Shown here: one piece after another, positions 49,912-61,256 of the stretch
Layout: each line of letters starts with the position of its first letter
Numbering within the stretch: position 1 is the stretch's first letter
The notes under the pieces: generated by a model
The model's database searches: none
What the model was told of the DNA's origin: nothing
What the model saw: only the letters and a program-made list of their open reading frames with translations
Assembly (NCBI GenBank): GCA_025024175.1
Contig: QCXZ01000053.1
Span: 10,292,001 to 10,356,000, forward strand
Length of the DNA: 64,000 nucleotides
Direction of reading: 5' to 3'
From: Rhyzopertha dominica
Lineage: Eukaryota; Arthropoda; Insecta; Coleoptera; Bostrichidae
Position numbers and translations under genes: made by a program

Positions 49912-50719
49912 TGTGCCCGTGGATTGGGTTTCAGATAGGTATAATGACCAAAAAATTTCAGCATACAACAAAAATGTATTCTTTATGAACACGTCTGCTT
50001 CTAAAAGTAAGATCTATCGAACCAAAAATATAATTTTTTGTATGGTTGAGGAGTAAAACGAAGATATACGGGGTGTCCCAAACATTACCAAACTTTTACA
50101 GCATGTTGTGCTCTTCAAAATAAATTACTTTGACACTTGCCTGCTATACTGAGATGAAAAACGGAAGGATCATTTGTAGAAAAATAAAATCCTCATATTT
50201 TAGGCAATAAAAATATTATGCTTCAGAATGCGTTTTTATAAGCAATTTATGTTTTTATTAAGTTATGAGGGGCAAAAAGTGCCCGTCTCTCCCAATACCG
50301 TACCGTACACCTATGATGGTCTTCAGCGCGAGTTATTAACTAGCTTCTGCTCTTCAGAATAAAACCACAAATAATTGTTTTTTTTTTACTAAATTATACC
50401 CCATTTTTATAATAACAAAAAAAATATCTTAATTGGCAATTCTTTGACAGCACTTAACTTCGTAGCAATGAGATTTAGACTACATGTTTATAGAAACTTT
50501 TTTGTTTATTTTGATGAGCACAACACTCTGTAAAAGTTCAGTACATTAATTTTTGAGACACCCTGTATATCTTCTTCCTCAACCATGCAAAAAATTATAA
50601 TTTTTGTTCGATGGATCTTACTTTTAGAAGAAGCAGACACGTTCACAAAGAATACATTTTTGTCCTATGGTGAAATTCTTTGGTCATTATACCTATCTGA
50701 AACCAAATCCGCGAACACA
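49912..50719. repeat. Foldback repeat, about 215-bp arms, 380-bp spacer
   Basis: 49912-50124 and 50505-50719 are inverted copies sharing GGTTTCAGATAGGTATAATG, TATGGTTGAGGA, GGGTGTC and TTGTGCTC. The arms differ by small indels. No transposase ORF in the spacer, which has CCGTACCGTACAC near 50305. Class unknown; the inner GGGTGTC(C/T)CAAA edges resemble element termini. Confidence 0.8.
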
Positions 50720-51291
50720 CTGTATACATATAAGCCCCATCCTAGTAAGCACTCAATCCAAAGCCACCTATGTTACCAAGTATCTCAAAAATCAATTGTT
50801 TTTTGTTGTTTTTTTGTATAATAAAGTTAAAAAGGGTAAAGGGCTTAAGGGAATAATGATTTTAAATATTATATACGGAAAAACCTTGTGTCAAACGAAT
50901 ATAACTTATTTAACACAACTAAAGGAATACACAATTTACTGAAATATAAAGAAGTTATTTTAACATATGACTACATTAGATTTTAGTGTAAGGCTATTGG
51001 TAAAGAAGACTCTTGATTGTGGACAACACAACAGTGCCTCCAGTGAGTGTAAGTCATCACAATCCACTACAACACCAGTCTTAAAATTTTAATATTCCTC
51101 TTTTAATTGATAACTTTCCCCAAAACGTTTTAGGGTCTATATAACTAAGAAATTTATTTAATATGGTATAGCATATTAAAGCAATAATTTATCTAAATTT
51201 GTCAGTCTATGTAAGGATTAGGAGGAAATGAGGGTTGAAAAATGAAACACTTGAAACAAATATATATTCTTAAAAAAAAATGCAACAATAG

Positions 51292-54200
51292 CTAAAATCT
51301 TTGGCAACACATTTCGGTAACAAAAATCTCCATTTTGGCACAAGAGCCCCTCATTAGATAATCCCGTTTCTTAACTTCCGCTGCAGCTTTTTCCGCCATC
51401 ATCACAACTATAGCATTAGTATTGCCACTGGGCAGGGATGGGATAACAGAAGCATCAACAACAAATAAATTATTCGTTCCATGCACCCTAAAATCATAAT
51501 CAACGACACCGGAATCATTCAAAGCACCCATTTTGCAGCTCCCAACTGGATGGTAACTGGTAAGTGTCAGATGTCGAACGTAACATTCCCAATAATCGGC
51601 AGACCCAAATTTGTGAATTTCACAATTCGGAAATTTTTTCGACGCGAATTTTGCACCAAATTTTTGCATTGCGGAAGTCTCAAGCAGTTTCCTAATGATT
51701 TCTATACCTTTCACTAAGATTTCCACATCGTATCGGTCAGACAAATAATTGGGATCGATTAAAGATTTGCTGTCAATTTTTTTATCACGCAGCCTCACTG
51801 TACCACGACTTTTCGGGTGCAGAACAATAGGCAACATGCTCACGACTGTTTTATACAAAAGATTGTTGAAATATTTGGAAGATTCAGAGCTAATACCCAT
51901 AATTTTTTGGAAATGTATACCATTATCGGCAGATATACCAGTAGGAATTAGCATTATTTGTAAGTCGGGTCTGGTAGAATTGTCCGTACTGATAAAACCA
52001 ACAACTTCACACCCGGGTGAAGATAAAGGACCTGAAGCATGTAAAAGATATGTCAAAACTGAAAAAGGAGACATGGACATTTCTAAACCCATCTCGATTG
52101 TTCTATTCAGCTCAATTAAATCTAAACCTGTAGTCACGTGATCCTGCAAGTTATCCCCCACGGGTAAGTGAATTTTTGGAGTTATCCCCACGTGCAACAG
52201 GTGGTCTTTTGGTCCAACTCCTGATAGCATCAATAATTTTGGTGTTCCGATAACACCGGCACTTAATATTATGGCTCTGCGTGCTCTGACAAGTTTATTT
52301 GGTAATTTTATAGCATATGCTTCGTAATTATCTCTAAAGAGTATTTTCGAGACGGTAGACTTGGAAGCGATGCGAAGATTCGGTTGATTCTGTTGTAAGA
52401 GATGATCGGCAGGTAAGTAACGCAATCCGGAGAGTACATTGACTTGGGGATGCATGAAACCTGAAAATTATTAATTTTACACACCAACAAGCATATAAAA
52501 GTTATCTGGTTTACATCACATGCAATTTTTAGCATAATTTTGCATATTCATATGCATATATTATCACCCCAACATATTTCTTAACATAAAATGCATGTCT
52601 ATACTGTGCTGTCTACACCTCAACCAACTGCAGATAGATTTATTTTGCTGTCATTACAGCTCATCAGTGCAGTTGCATGCCAATTTGTCAGGCTACAGGT
52701 CACTTCCTTTAGGAAGTAGTAACAGTTAAGGCGGCTAGGTGGCTTTATCATCATGTCAGTGTAATGCTGACAGATGGCATTGCCATCCTAAATTCTTACT
52801 TACATCATATTTCTTAACTGCTTTACTGTTCAAAAATAAAATAAAAATATATTCTATATTAAATATGTCTAGATTTCTTAGAATGATATTCTAAAAATAT
52901 TTTCAAACATGGATAACATCGCTTTCTACCTAATATGCACACAAACCTTACTTGAAAATAGAACACCCTTTGTTTTATTGTATTTTTGGTTTTGCTTAAT
53001 AAATTTTAACTTTACTTTATTAACCATACATAATTTCTAAGTACGACACTTGCAGTGCTTTGAATACAGGGATACTGAAGTCAACAAAGGTGAGATTTTA
53101 CCGTTTGATAGAAGAAAATAAATTCTATTTTAATACCTAAAAACCACACATTAAAGACGGAAAACAAATTCTGAACAAGAATACAATTACTAATGATCTT
53201 GTCAAAACTTTAAATCTTTTCAATAAGGAGAAGTCTTTTCTAACTGCTTCTGATTGGAAGGTACCTAAATTGTATGGTTTGTGCAAAATACATAAAACTA
53301 ATGTCCCATTAAGACCTAAAGTCAATAAGATTGGCAGTCCTTGTTACAGATGGGAAAATTTTGTGCTAACTATTTAAAACCTGTAGGAAAAACCAGTAGT
53401 TTCATCAAAAAATATTCCGACTTTATCGACATTATAAAAGGTTTAAGTATTTCATAACGTGATATTGTAGTTATTTTTGACGTGGTTTCTTTATTTATGA
53501 AATTATCCATACCTGAAACGATAGATATCTTCAAATACAAACTTAATAGAGATCCTCTCTAGGTGACACTATAGTCAGATAAATTGAACACATTCTTATG
53601 GAATGGTAATTTTTATGAACAAAAATCAGGTTGGGCAATGGGTCATAAGTGGCCAATTTGTGTATGGAAAATTTTGAACAGGTGGCGATCAACAGTTTTC
53701 AGTTGAAGCCAAAATGTTGATATAGGTATGTACGTGATATTTTTGTTATTCGACCTCACAGCAGTGGCGGTTCGTCCGGGTCGGCAGGGTCGGCACCGCC
53801 GACCCAGAATTTTGATCGAAGAAAATATTTTTTTTTCGTATTTTTATGTATATTTTGTTTTATTATGTTCAGATATCTTGAAACAGTTGGAGCATATTTT
53901 TTTACATTACCATCAAATTAATAATTAGCCAAAATCACATTTTTACGGGTTATCCCGAAAAATTTACGCTACTCGGCAACCGTGACTAAGCCGTGTATGT
54001 GTTTGTCATCCAAGCACGTGATCCAAGCGCTGGGTCGGCAGACCGCATCGTATAAGGTAGCAATAACATCGTTTTCCTATGAGCTGAACAAAGACGCAAC
54101 CCTGCGCGCATATTGAATCATGAGGCGAAAATCGAGACTGCAATGCCTGGGGCCGGCAGACAGCATAAAACGTTGAAACGGACTTCATCATTTATTTCAA

Positions 54201-57200
54201 TTATTTCAAGTTTTTTTTTTAATTAACCAATTATAGTTATGTTTTCTACTGAGTATTACAAATTATCTGAATGACACCCTTTACATGCTTACAGTTTTTT
54301 TATAATCATAATTTAATTTTACGTATATATGTTTTTATTAAAGTTAATAAAGGAGGCCAGGCATTCATAATCGTCGGATTCCGAAAATTAATTTTGACAT
54401 GTACGTTGAACAACAATTATATATATAGTTCAATACTGAAATCACGAAAAACTACCCGAATGTTCTACGAAATTTTTCATTTTCCCAAGATTATTGTAAG
54501 AGCTATCCTCTTAAATAAACAATTTTAAGCAGATACCTTCAAACATTTAACAGAATTAATTAAATACATGTTATAAATTTAGTCAATCTGAAATCATTGA
54601 AGAATTTTACACAAAAAGAAAATAACAAAATAAGTAAGCGCCAATACCCATATATCTAATCGCTTAATGCTGTCTGCCGGACTTCCGAATACATCTTCGG
54701 ATTGGGTCGACATATATCGACTTCTCCTCTCCGGTGCAGTACAGGTGCACGCTTAACGTTGAAATTATGTAGCTAGTTGCCAGATTAGGCTATTTGTTAC
54801 CAAATGAACTATCTTTTTAACTTGCGGCGATATGAAAATTTACAGAAGTAACAAGTAATAAACAACAACAACTACGAGTATATACAAAATTATTTACTAA
54901 TTTATAAATAAATAATATTGACTAACTAGAGTACCAAAGTTTTTACTGCCGATCCAAAAGAATTTGTCACCAGCCGCCACTGCCTCACAGTATAGAAGAA
55001 TTAGGTAGGTTTCCAATTCATTTGAATATGGAATTAGAAAGTAATGGTAGTTTACCTTTCTTGGATATCTAAATTTACAGAGTAAACACTGAACAGTTAG
55101 GACACAAGGTTTACAGAAAACCAACACATACAGACATATATTTATACCACTCACCACCTTTCCACTCAAAAGAATAGTCTTGTAAGAACGTTATTTGTTA
55201 GAGCACAAAGAATCTCAGACGAAAGTGCTTTAAAAAAAAATGATCATCTTCTTGAGTCATCATCATCAGTGCTAGTGAGAAATGGTTACAGCAATAAGAA
55301 GGCCTTTCAGAAAAATTAAAGTGTATACTTAGAAAATATGATATTTTAGTTGTTGAAAGTACATATAATAATTATATATAATACATATAATAATTCATGT
55401 ACTAAAGATAAAGTGAAGATAGAAAGTGAAGGTGTTTACAAAATTACTTGTTCTTGCAGCAAGTGTTGTATAGGCCAACCTAAAAGCAGGCATGCGCTTT
55501 AAGGAACACATTTGTGCTACTAGGCTGCAACAGATAGATAAATCTTCTGTAACTGAACATTCATATTTGACTAAACACATGATTGACTTTGAGTCTATAT
55601 AAACTTCTAGAAATACTAACAATTTTAATAAGGATTGTTTAAATTATGACGAGTGATATTCAGAAGGCTTGTAGTTGTCTTTTATAAAGTAGTTTGTATA
55701 TATCTAGTAAGTAGGTAGTTCCTTTTTCTTCGTTAGGTTTAAACTTTATCAGGTTGGCACGTTGTTTCTATGAAGCCTCGCTTCCTTGGAGATTTGCTTA
55801 TTTACTTTCTAATTTTTTATAGTAATAGCAATCCTCCCGAAAACATATTATCTAACATTATGAATGCCTAAAGCACTCACCCTTGTGTTAATAATCACAT
55901 TTTGTTTTACTGTTTCATTTATTTGTTTAAATATTATGTGTCCAACTGTGTGACTTACTCGGCAATAGAAAATCCTTAGTGGTTCTGTTAAGTGAATTAT
56001 CAAGAACTTTGCATACATATTAATGTATGGTGTGGCATTGTAACATTGTAAATGAGCAAATAGTTCGGCCTTTCTTTATTAATGGTACCTTGAATAGTGA
56101 AAAATATATAAGATTTCTAGATCACAAAATACCACTGCTAGGTACAGATAGATTGGAGAGTTTACGAGACAATCTATATATTTTCATCATGATGCATGTC
56201 CAGCTCATTGTTCAGAAGATGCAAATATAAAATAGAGACTATAACAGTAAATGAATAGGAAAAGATGACCATATAAATTGTCCTGCTAGGTCTCCAGATT
56301 TAACGTGTCTGGACTTATAAGAGACCAGCAACAATGCCAGATGATATAAATGAAAAAATATGTGATGTTTGCATTGCAGTAGCTGGACAGCAGTTTGAAC
56401 ATTTATTAAATTAAAAAACGTTGCTTAAACTTCATGAACAATTACACATTTATGAAAATTATGATAAATAGCATAATCCTTTCTCTATTCCTAAGAGAAA
56501 GCCACATTTAATTTTTTTCTTTGGTTTCAAAGATATAGTAAATTTTCGCAAGCAATGTAAATGTCATTTTTTACAAAATGTCATATAACGCCGATCAGAG
56601 ACCACAAGTGTTTTTAATAAAATTACCTTACAATTCAACAAGGAAACCAAAACAACAATAATATACAGGGTGTTTAAAAAAACTATAATTGATGGCAGCT
56701 CTAAAAGAGGATGTGATTTCCCCTTTCATATAACAACAATTTTATCTAATCTTTTTTTTTATAAAATAAATGGATTTCAAGTTATTTGGTCATCTCAAGA
56801 CATAATCCCCATACAAAAATCACCGTGTGTCATAAAGTACTTTGAAATTTAAATACTCATTTATTTTAAACTAGATTTTGCCAACATTTAAAGTTACTTG
56901 AATTTCCTCTACAAGATGATATTCTACATAAATATGCAAAATATTCTGAGTGACATAAATACGCAAAACATTATATTCTCAACTCACCTGTGTTGCAATC
57001 GGCGTTTACATCACAAATCCTGTACCCCAAAGCTTGAGCAGCTTTTAGAAGGTGATTGCTTAACCTGGTTGCAAACGGTAAGTCATTCACTACTAACGGG
57101 CCGTTAGTGGAATGGTAACGAGCTAAAACAATTCACAAACTGTCGAAATTGAAACAGAATCATTGAAAAGACACCTACTGTCATTGGCGTATTTCCCCAT

Positions 57201-59850
57201 TTGGTTTTCAGCTTTCTTAAAGTACTGCAAAATGTCGTATTCATAATCGTAACCTGGGTCAGAGTTAAACCAGCCTTCGTAGTCATCCGGGTGACCTCGG
57301 GAATATATGAGATTATTTAAGCGTCCCGTTCCACCCACCAAACGTCCCATTGGCCAATTGCTCATCTATTTATAATAAGCATATTATAAACAAAACACTC
57401 AAGTTATTTGTTTTTAGGATCGAATGATGAATAAACAGCTATTTTTGATTGTGATTATAAAGGGTTTACACATTTAATATTTTCAACTTAACAATACAAT
57501 TTTTAAGGTATTTTCATTATTATCAATATTATATAAATTGCTTACAGTCATCATTAATGAGTTACAAGTCTTTTTTCAGGTTCTGATTTCAATTTTTCCA
57601 ATTTATTTTTGCAAAGTGGGACAATTTTGCAAATACTGACATATTTGGTTATCAAAAATGTTCTATAAAAACTAGGCACTAGCCTTATAAAATAAAATTT
57701 GAACGCCAGAGCGTCACGGATACTAAATTTATGAGTACATTATTTATAGTTTCAAAGTAAATAAAAGTGCATATCACGCAAATGCAAGCAAGCTATTTAA
57801 CAACTTTTTTCTAGAGCAATTTTTGACACATTTAAGTCACACTGTTTTATGCATACACAAGAACAGACTTCAAATTTATATTTAGGAAACCACTTTCTAA
57901 AAATGTACAAAATTGTACCTTGTTTAATGATGGGATGCTATACTAAATAATTATCCTAAAATATATCAAATAATATATCAATTATTGTAATTTGATAATT
58001 ATGTGCGATTCTGATTTACAGGTTAGCAGGCTCGACTGTTATATAAAGTAAAATCGTTACAGGTTCATCAAAATTCCTGCAGGTTGGGGCAATTCTGATT
58101 ATAAACCAGAAGCTGCTAATATATGATTGCAATAAATAATCCATAACCATATCAGATTTTCGGACTGGTGCAGGAATTTTGGTCAACCTGCAGAAATTTT
58201 ACATTAATTCTTAAAATAACTTCACCAAGTTAAATCCACTATATATTTATTTAGGTAAAGCGCTTTCGGCTAATATCGTCAGTACCATATTTATAAATTA
58301 TAGGAAGAAAAATTATGACATTGCCAAATTTGCTTTATCCTCTAAATTATGTGGAGGAATTAAAAAGCTATGTTTCCAAAAATTAGGAAATTGTCTGTGG
58401 CTCTAGGAAATGTTAAACATACAGTACAAGGACAAAGATAAAGTATCAGCAGATAATTTCACAAACAATGGAGGAATGCCATCTGGACCATGCAGTTTTT
58501 TAGAAGATAATGGTGAGTAAAATAAGATTTTCATACCAGTTCACTACATCTCCATTAGAGAGAGGTAAGTTCACCCTTGTACACTGACTGCAAATATTCT
58601 AGAAATAAATTTACTGTATCCTGTAAATCCCCCAAATATAAAAAATATCCGCAAAATACATCACACTAGGAGTTGAATTATCATCCTGATTTTTGTTTTT
58701 ATAGTTTCTCCAGAATTCTTCAACATTTTCAGTAATTTTCGTTTCAATATTATTTATGTATCATAGATAGGTATTATTAGTGTCATCCTTACACATCTTC
58801 ATTATATTACTAATAAGATTATAATATTAAATTCTGTATGAGACAATTTATACCGCCTGTGGGCAGAGCGCTTACTTATACTTAACTGAATCAATTCTTT
58901 ATTAAACAAAGTAGGAAAACCTATGCTAATTTTTTTATGCTTTGGAACAAAAGAATGGATAGTTTCATATAAAAAAAATATAAAACATTTCGACACACAA
59001 GTTCATGTCATCACAGGTCAATAAAAAAGACCAGTCTGCATAAGAGTAGTAGGTATAGTAGTTGATAATATTACAGTCTGCATTTTTATAGTCATGATAA
59101 TACATTATGGCATCATCTAAAGCTGTGTGTTTCACAAAATTGCCTTTTATCGTTTTATTGTATGGTTGGCAACACTGGCCCTGACTGAATTTTGATCAAC
59201 CTGCAAAGAATGTAATATCTCTGTTTGTGGTTTCAATAACAAGTCTATAATCATGCCTTCCTGAACGCATGCTAATGTTAATAGTTAATATGTGCCAGCA
59301 ATTGAACATTTTTCAGTATTAGTTGTGATATTAAATAAAAGTTTCTATATATTGGATAAGGGCCATTAACAAGTTTCGTATTTTTTTTAATATTATGTGA
59401 ATCCATATGTACTGGCAAAGAAAATATAACTTAAACCTACCACTCACCCTTCCTTTAAGTCCAAAACAAGCATGTTTTTGCGGAACTGTCTTATATTGCC
59501 AGTCCAGCCGAGTCAACTGCAATGCAGGCCCTGCAATCGGTACACTCAACAAGCTACCAGAATGAGGTCCTGCCTCCAATAATAAGACTGTCATATTTGG
59601 ATCTTCTGCCAGACGCAGAGCTATCACACTGCCTGCTGAACCAGCCCCAACTGTTAAAACATTCCATTTGCATTACAACATTATCAAAACCAATGCCCAG
59701 CTTACCAACGATGTAATCATATACAGGTTCAAGTGGCTCGTCAAGAAACACCTTCCAAAATAAATGGTCATTATCCAAAAACCAGATGTAGAGCCCTAAT
59801 ATGTAAAGACCTGTTGCATATATGAAGAGTACAAGATGCTTTAGTAGCAT
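51292..59850 (-). CDS. GMC oxidoreductase (glucose-dehydrogenase-like), 5 exons
   Basis: Exons (- strand) are 59850-59706, 59650-59448, 57365-57179, 57122-56988 and 52460-51292; all GT-AG, phases 1, 0, 1 and 1, giving 612 aa. The N-terminus is hydrophobic (residues 5-25, signal peptide or anchor). It is followed by DYIVVGAGSAGS, the FAD dinucleotide fold (GxGxxG at 50-55), and LLLEAG. The first GMC signature is MGRLVGGTGRLNNLIYSRG (122-140) and the second GVIGTPKLLMLSGVG. The C-terminal domain has HPVGSCKMG (catalytic His 527) and PSGNTNAI (Asn near 570). Family members oxidise sugars, alcohols or ecdysteroids with FAD; the substrate cannot be told here. No frameshifts were found. AATAAA (complement of 51153-51158) lies about 130 bp past the stop. 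The 4.5-kb intron 4 holds nested transposons. The gene diverges from the small gene at 60468. Confidence 0.93.
52461..53089. other. First part of GMC intron 4 (by coordinate)
   Basis: About 630 bp of intron between the last GMC exon and the Penelope-like element. It includes GGCATTGCCAT at 52774, whose surroundings loosely resemble 63040-63110 in inverted sense, perhaps a dispersed repeat. Confidence 0.3.
53090..55680 (+). mobile_element. Penelope-like retroelement, degenerate, split by a hAT MITE
   Basis: The + strand reads a Penelope-type reverse transcriptase in broken frames: KVPKLYGLCKIHKTNVPLRP and GSPCY near 53259-53345. After the inserted MITE comes NGSLPFLDI near 55045, then KVYRKPTHTDIYLYHSP, and finally a GIY-YIG remnant (YKITCSCSKCCIGQPKSRH, then KEHI near 55510). 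Many stops and frameshifts. KxYGLPKIHK-type sequence and a terminal GIY-YIG domain are the family's hallmarks. Confidence 0.8.
53762..54982. mobile_element. Non-autonomous hAT MITE, 1221 bp, exact TSD
   Basis: The termini CAGTGGCGG and CCGCCACTG are inverted. The 8-bp duplication CCTCACAG lies at 53754-53761 and 54983-54990, inside the Penelope-like ORF. GTCGGCAG-like motifs are repeated near both ends and internally (54035, 54670). No transposase. It is younger than the Penelope copy it splits. Confidence 0.93.
55990..56490 (+). pseudogene. Tc1/mariner (IS630-type) transposase remnant
   Basis: The ORF 56027-56230 reads VWHCNIVNEQIVRPFFINGT and LNSEKYIRFL, matching the insect DDE_3 block (VWCGI....IVGPFFFEGTLTG..Y..FL). 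After a frame change comes HDACPAHCSEDA, holding the second catalytic Asp region. Next are a broken CPARSPDLT.LD stretch and then PATMPDDINEKICDVCIA (family P..i..Lr..I...c). The N-terminal helix-turn-helix and TIRs are not seen. It lies in GMC intron 4. Confidence 0.78.
57366..58205. other. GMC intron 2, 3' part
   Basis: AT-rich, no ORF. AAAATTCCTGCAGGTT (58069-58084) and the inverted GCAGGAATTTTGGTCAACCTGCAG (about 58171-58194) form a small inverted repeat. A third copy of ATTTTGATCAACCTGCA sits at 59191. These probably belong to the repeat carrying the hammerhead-like motif next to it. Confidence 0.4.
58264..58282 (-). ncRNA. Hammerhead-like core, second copy of the 18.6-kb family
   Basis: On the - strand: CTGACGA, TATTAGC, CGAAA, GCGCTTTACC. 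CUGANGA allows any base at N, so both core strands are kept, but stem II is short and imperfect. Homology with 18633-18715 extends over about 75 bp. Confidence 0.35.
58290..59160 (-). pseudogene. LINE fragment: linker and start of RT
   Basis: The - strand reads the linker between endonuclease and RT: YETIHSFVPKHKKISIGFPT, then LFNKELIQLSISKRSAHRRY (58980-58860). Next, in other frames, comes the RT start: KLHGPDGIPPLFVKLSADTL near 58490-58430, and QFPNFWKHSFLIPPH further on. This order is that of Jockey/CR1-type ORF2 proteins. Several frameshifts; the catalytic RT core is absent. It lies in GMC intron 2. Confidence 0.72.
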
Positions 59851-60467
59851 AACGTTTCAGGCACCAAAAAGATTGTTTTCACAATAAAATGGGTTGCTAT
59901 ACTGCATTTCTATGCAATATTTCACAATGTAAGCACATGAAGCTTATAATTTGATTAGCACTTTTTTGATTGCTGGTTATTGTGTAGTTATAACCCATTT
60001 TTAGGCTGTTAATTTGACACTACCAATATTTTCTATGCGCGCATTTTTATTTTTTTCTTACGTATGTGAATAATTTAATATATCAAAAGTTATGTGATGC
60101 CCAAGTCTCTTAATGAGGTTATGTAGGCTTCGAAATCGACGCGTACAATTTTTTTATTAATAATACCTAATTGCAAGAATAAAATTGAAAGGGGTTTATT
60201 TGAGTGCGGTACAAAGACAGAGCACACGTTTCTTTATAATTTTTAAAAAAATTTAGCGACTTTCGCGCGTTTTTCGATTTTTTGTCGACATTCTTGTCAA
60301 ACTAAAGCTGTCACTTTTCACCTACCTAACCTCAAATAATAATAATAATAATAGATGTTCTTCGGATATTTTAATTTTTTAATCGAACGTTGAACTGTAG
60401 TGGGTGATTACTGATTAGTATAGAAGCGAAACAACACATTCTATGAAAACCGCTGCTGTTATCACAA
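59851..60467. promoter_or_regulatory. Divergent intergenic region, GMC gene and small gene
   Basis: 617 bp between two start codons pointing away from each other, so promoters of both should lie here. There is an AAT microsatellite (60337-60352). No clear TATA or initiator. An alternative upstream 5' exon for either gene cannot be excluded. Confidence 0.4.
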
Positions 60468-60722
60468 ATGTCAACCTCTCGAGTAAGCAATCTTGGCATC
60501 CAAAACAGACAGTTAGTGCAAGATATAGAAAAGTTGCTGGATGAATCCTTGGAAAGTATGCGCAATGCAGGTAAACAAGCGGTGAAACCAACGATGACAG
60601 ACGAAGAAAAAGGAGACATATTACATTCGCTAGATGAAATGATCAAAGAAAACAAGAGGTTCGAAGAATATGCAAGGAATGCTATAAACGATGATTTACC
60701 AATAAAGAAGGAAAAGAAATGA
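60468..60722 (+). CDS. Unrecognised small coiled-coil-like protein, 84 aa, single exon
   Basis: It begins MSTSRVSNLGIQNRQ in a good start context (ACAAATG) and ends in a lysine-rich tail PIKKEKK. The body is charged and heptad-like (VQDIEKLLDESLESMRNAG, then GDILHSLDEMIKENKRFEEY), so it is predicted helical and soluble, with no signal peptide or membrane segment. Codon use is balanced and unlike the AT-driven shadow ORFs nearby. AATAAA signals follow at 60804-60809 and 60946-60951. I do not recognise the family; small subunits of multiprotein complexes often look like this. It has no frameshift, and its placement between two genes with its own poly(A) signals supports a real gene. Confidence 0.72.
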   Translation: MSTSRVSNLGIQNRQLVQDIEKLLDESLESMRNAGKQAVKPTMTDEEKGDILHSLDEMIKENKRFEEYARNAINDDLPIKKEKK

Positions 60723-60803
60723 TGTTTCTAGTTTATATACTTTGGCACTAATGGTTTTAATGAAATGAGAATGGGTATCGTGTTATATTTAAGTAACTTT
60801 GTT

Positions 60804-60951
60804 AATAAATAGTAGTGTATTTTTGTTAGTGCTGTTTTATTTTTAGCTTTCCGTTTTTGTAGTGAAAAACTGGTGACAATGCTTAGAATCTTAAGTGTCT
60901 TTGGCAAATGTGCAAATTTAGTCACTTTTTGTAAATACATTTATAAATAAA
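60804..60951 (+). terminator. Polyadenylation signals of the small gene
   Basis: AATAAA at 60804-60809 (82 bp after the stop) and again at 60946-60951. Either could end the transcript; the opposing Rpn11 signal lies about 250 bp further on. Confidence 0.5.
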
Positions 60952-61204
60952 TCGTTTTTAATAGATGTCTTAGTTTATTACATAAAAAAATCAAGTCATT
61001 TTAAATATATTGTGTAAAATTTACATATAAAATTATGTTTAACTGCATATTTCTCGTTTTTTGATGCATAATTACCTACACATTTATTAGTGCACCAATA
61101 TGTAAAACCCAGTGATAAAGCTTTATCATTTGCAACTCATCTCATTACTTGCAAAAACAAATACATATAACACAGAAGAAACTTCGTTTTATACTTGAAA
61201 TGGA

Positions 61205-61210
61205 TTTATT
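61205..61210 (-). terminator. Polyadenylation signal of Rpn11
   Basis: TTTATT on the + strand, that is AATAAA on the - strand, 46 bp beyond the Rpn11 stop codon. Confidence 0.55.
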
Positions 61211-61256
61211 ATACGAAAAAATAAATGAATGAAAAGAACGGAAGTACGCAATTAAC

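Larger units (their letters stand above)
43864..51291. other. Intergenic region between PPTC7 and the GMC gene
   Basis: About 7.4 kb with no supported gene. The first part includes the PPTC7 3' UTR. Two long inverted repeats (46532-47078, 49912-50719) and a possible SINE are present. ORFs of 80-120 codons (for example 48589-48948) are AT-driven hydrophobic readings with no family likeness I can name. Confidence 0.5.

Noticed and set aside
51481..52141. Plus-strand ORFs of 78 and 130 codons
   Set aside because: Antisense shadows of the long last exon of the GMC gene.
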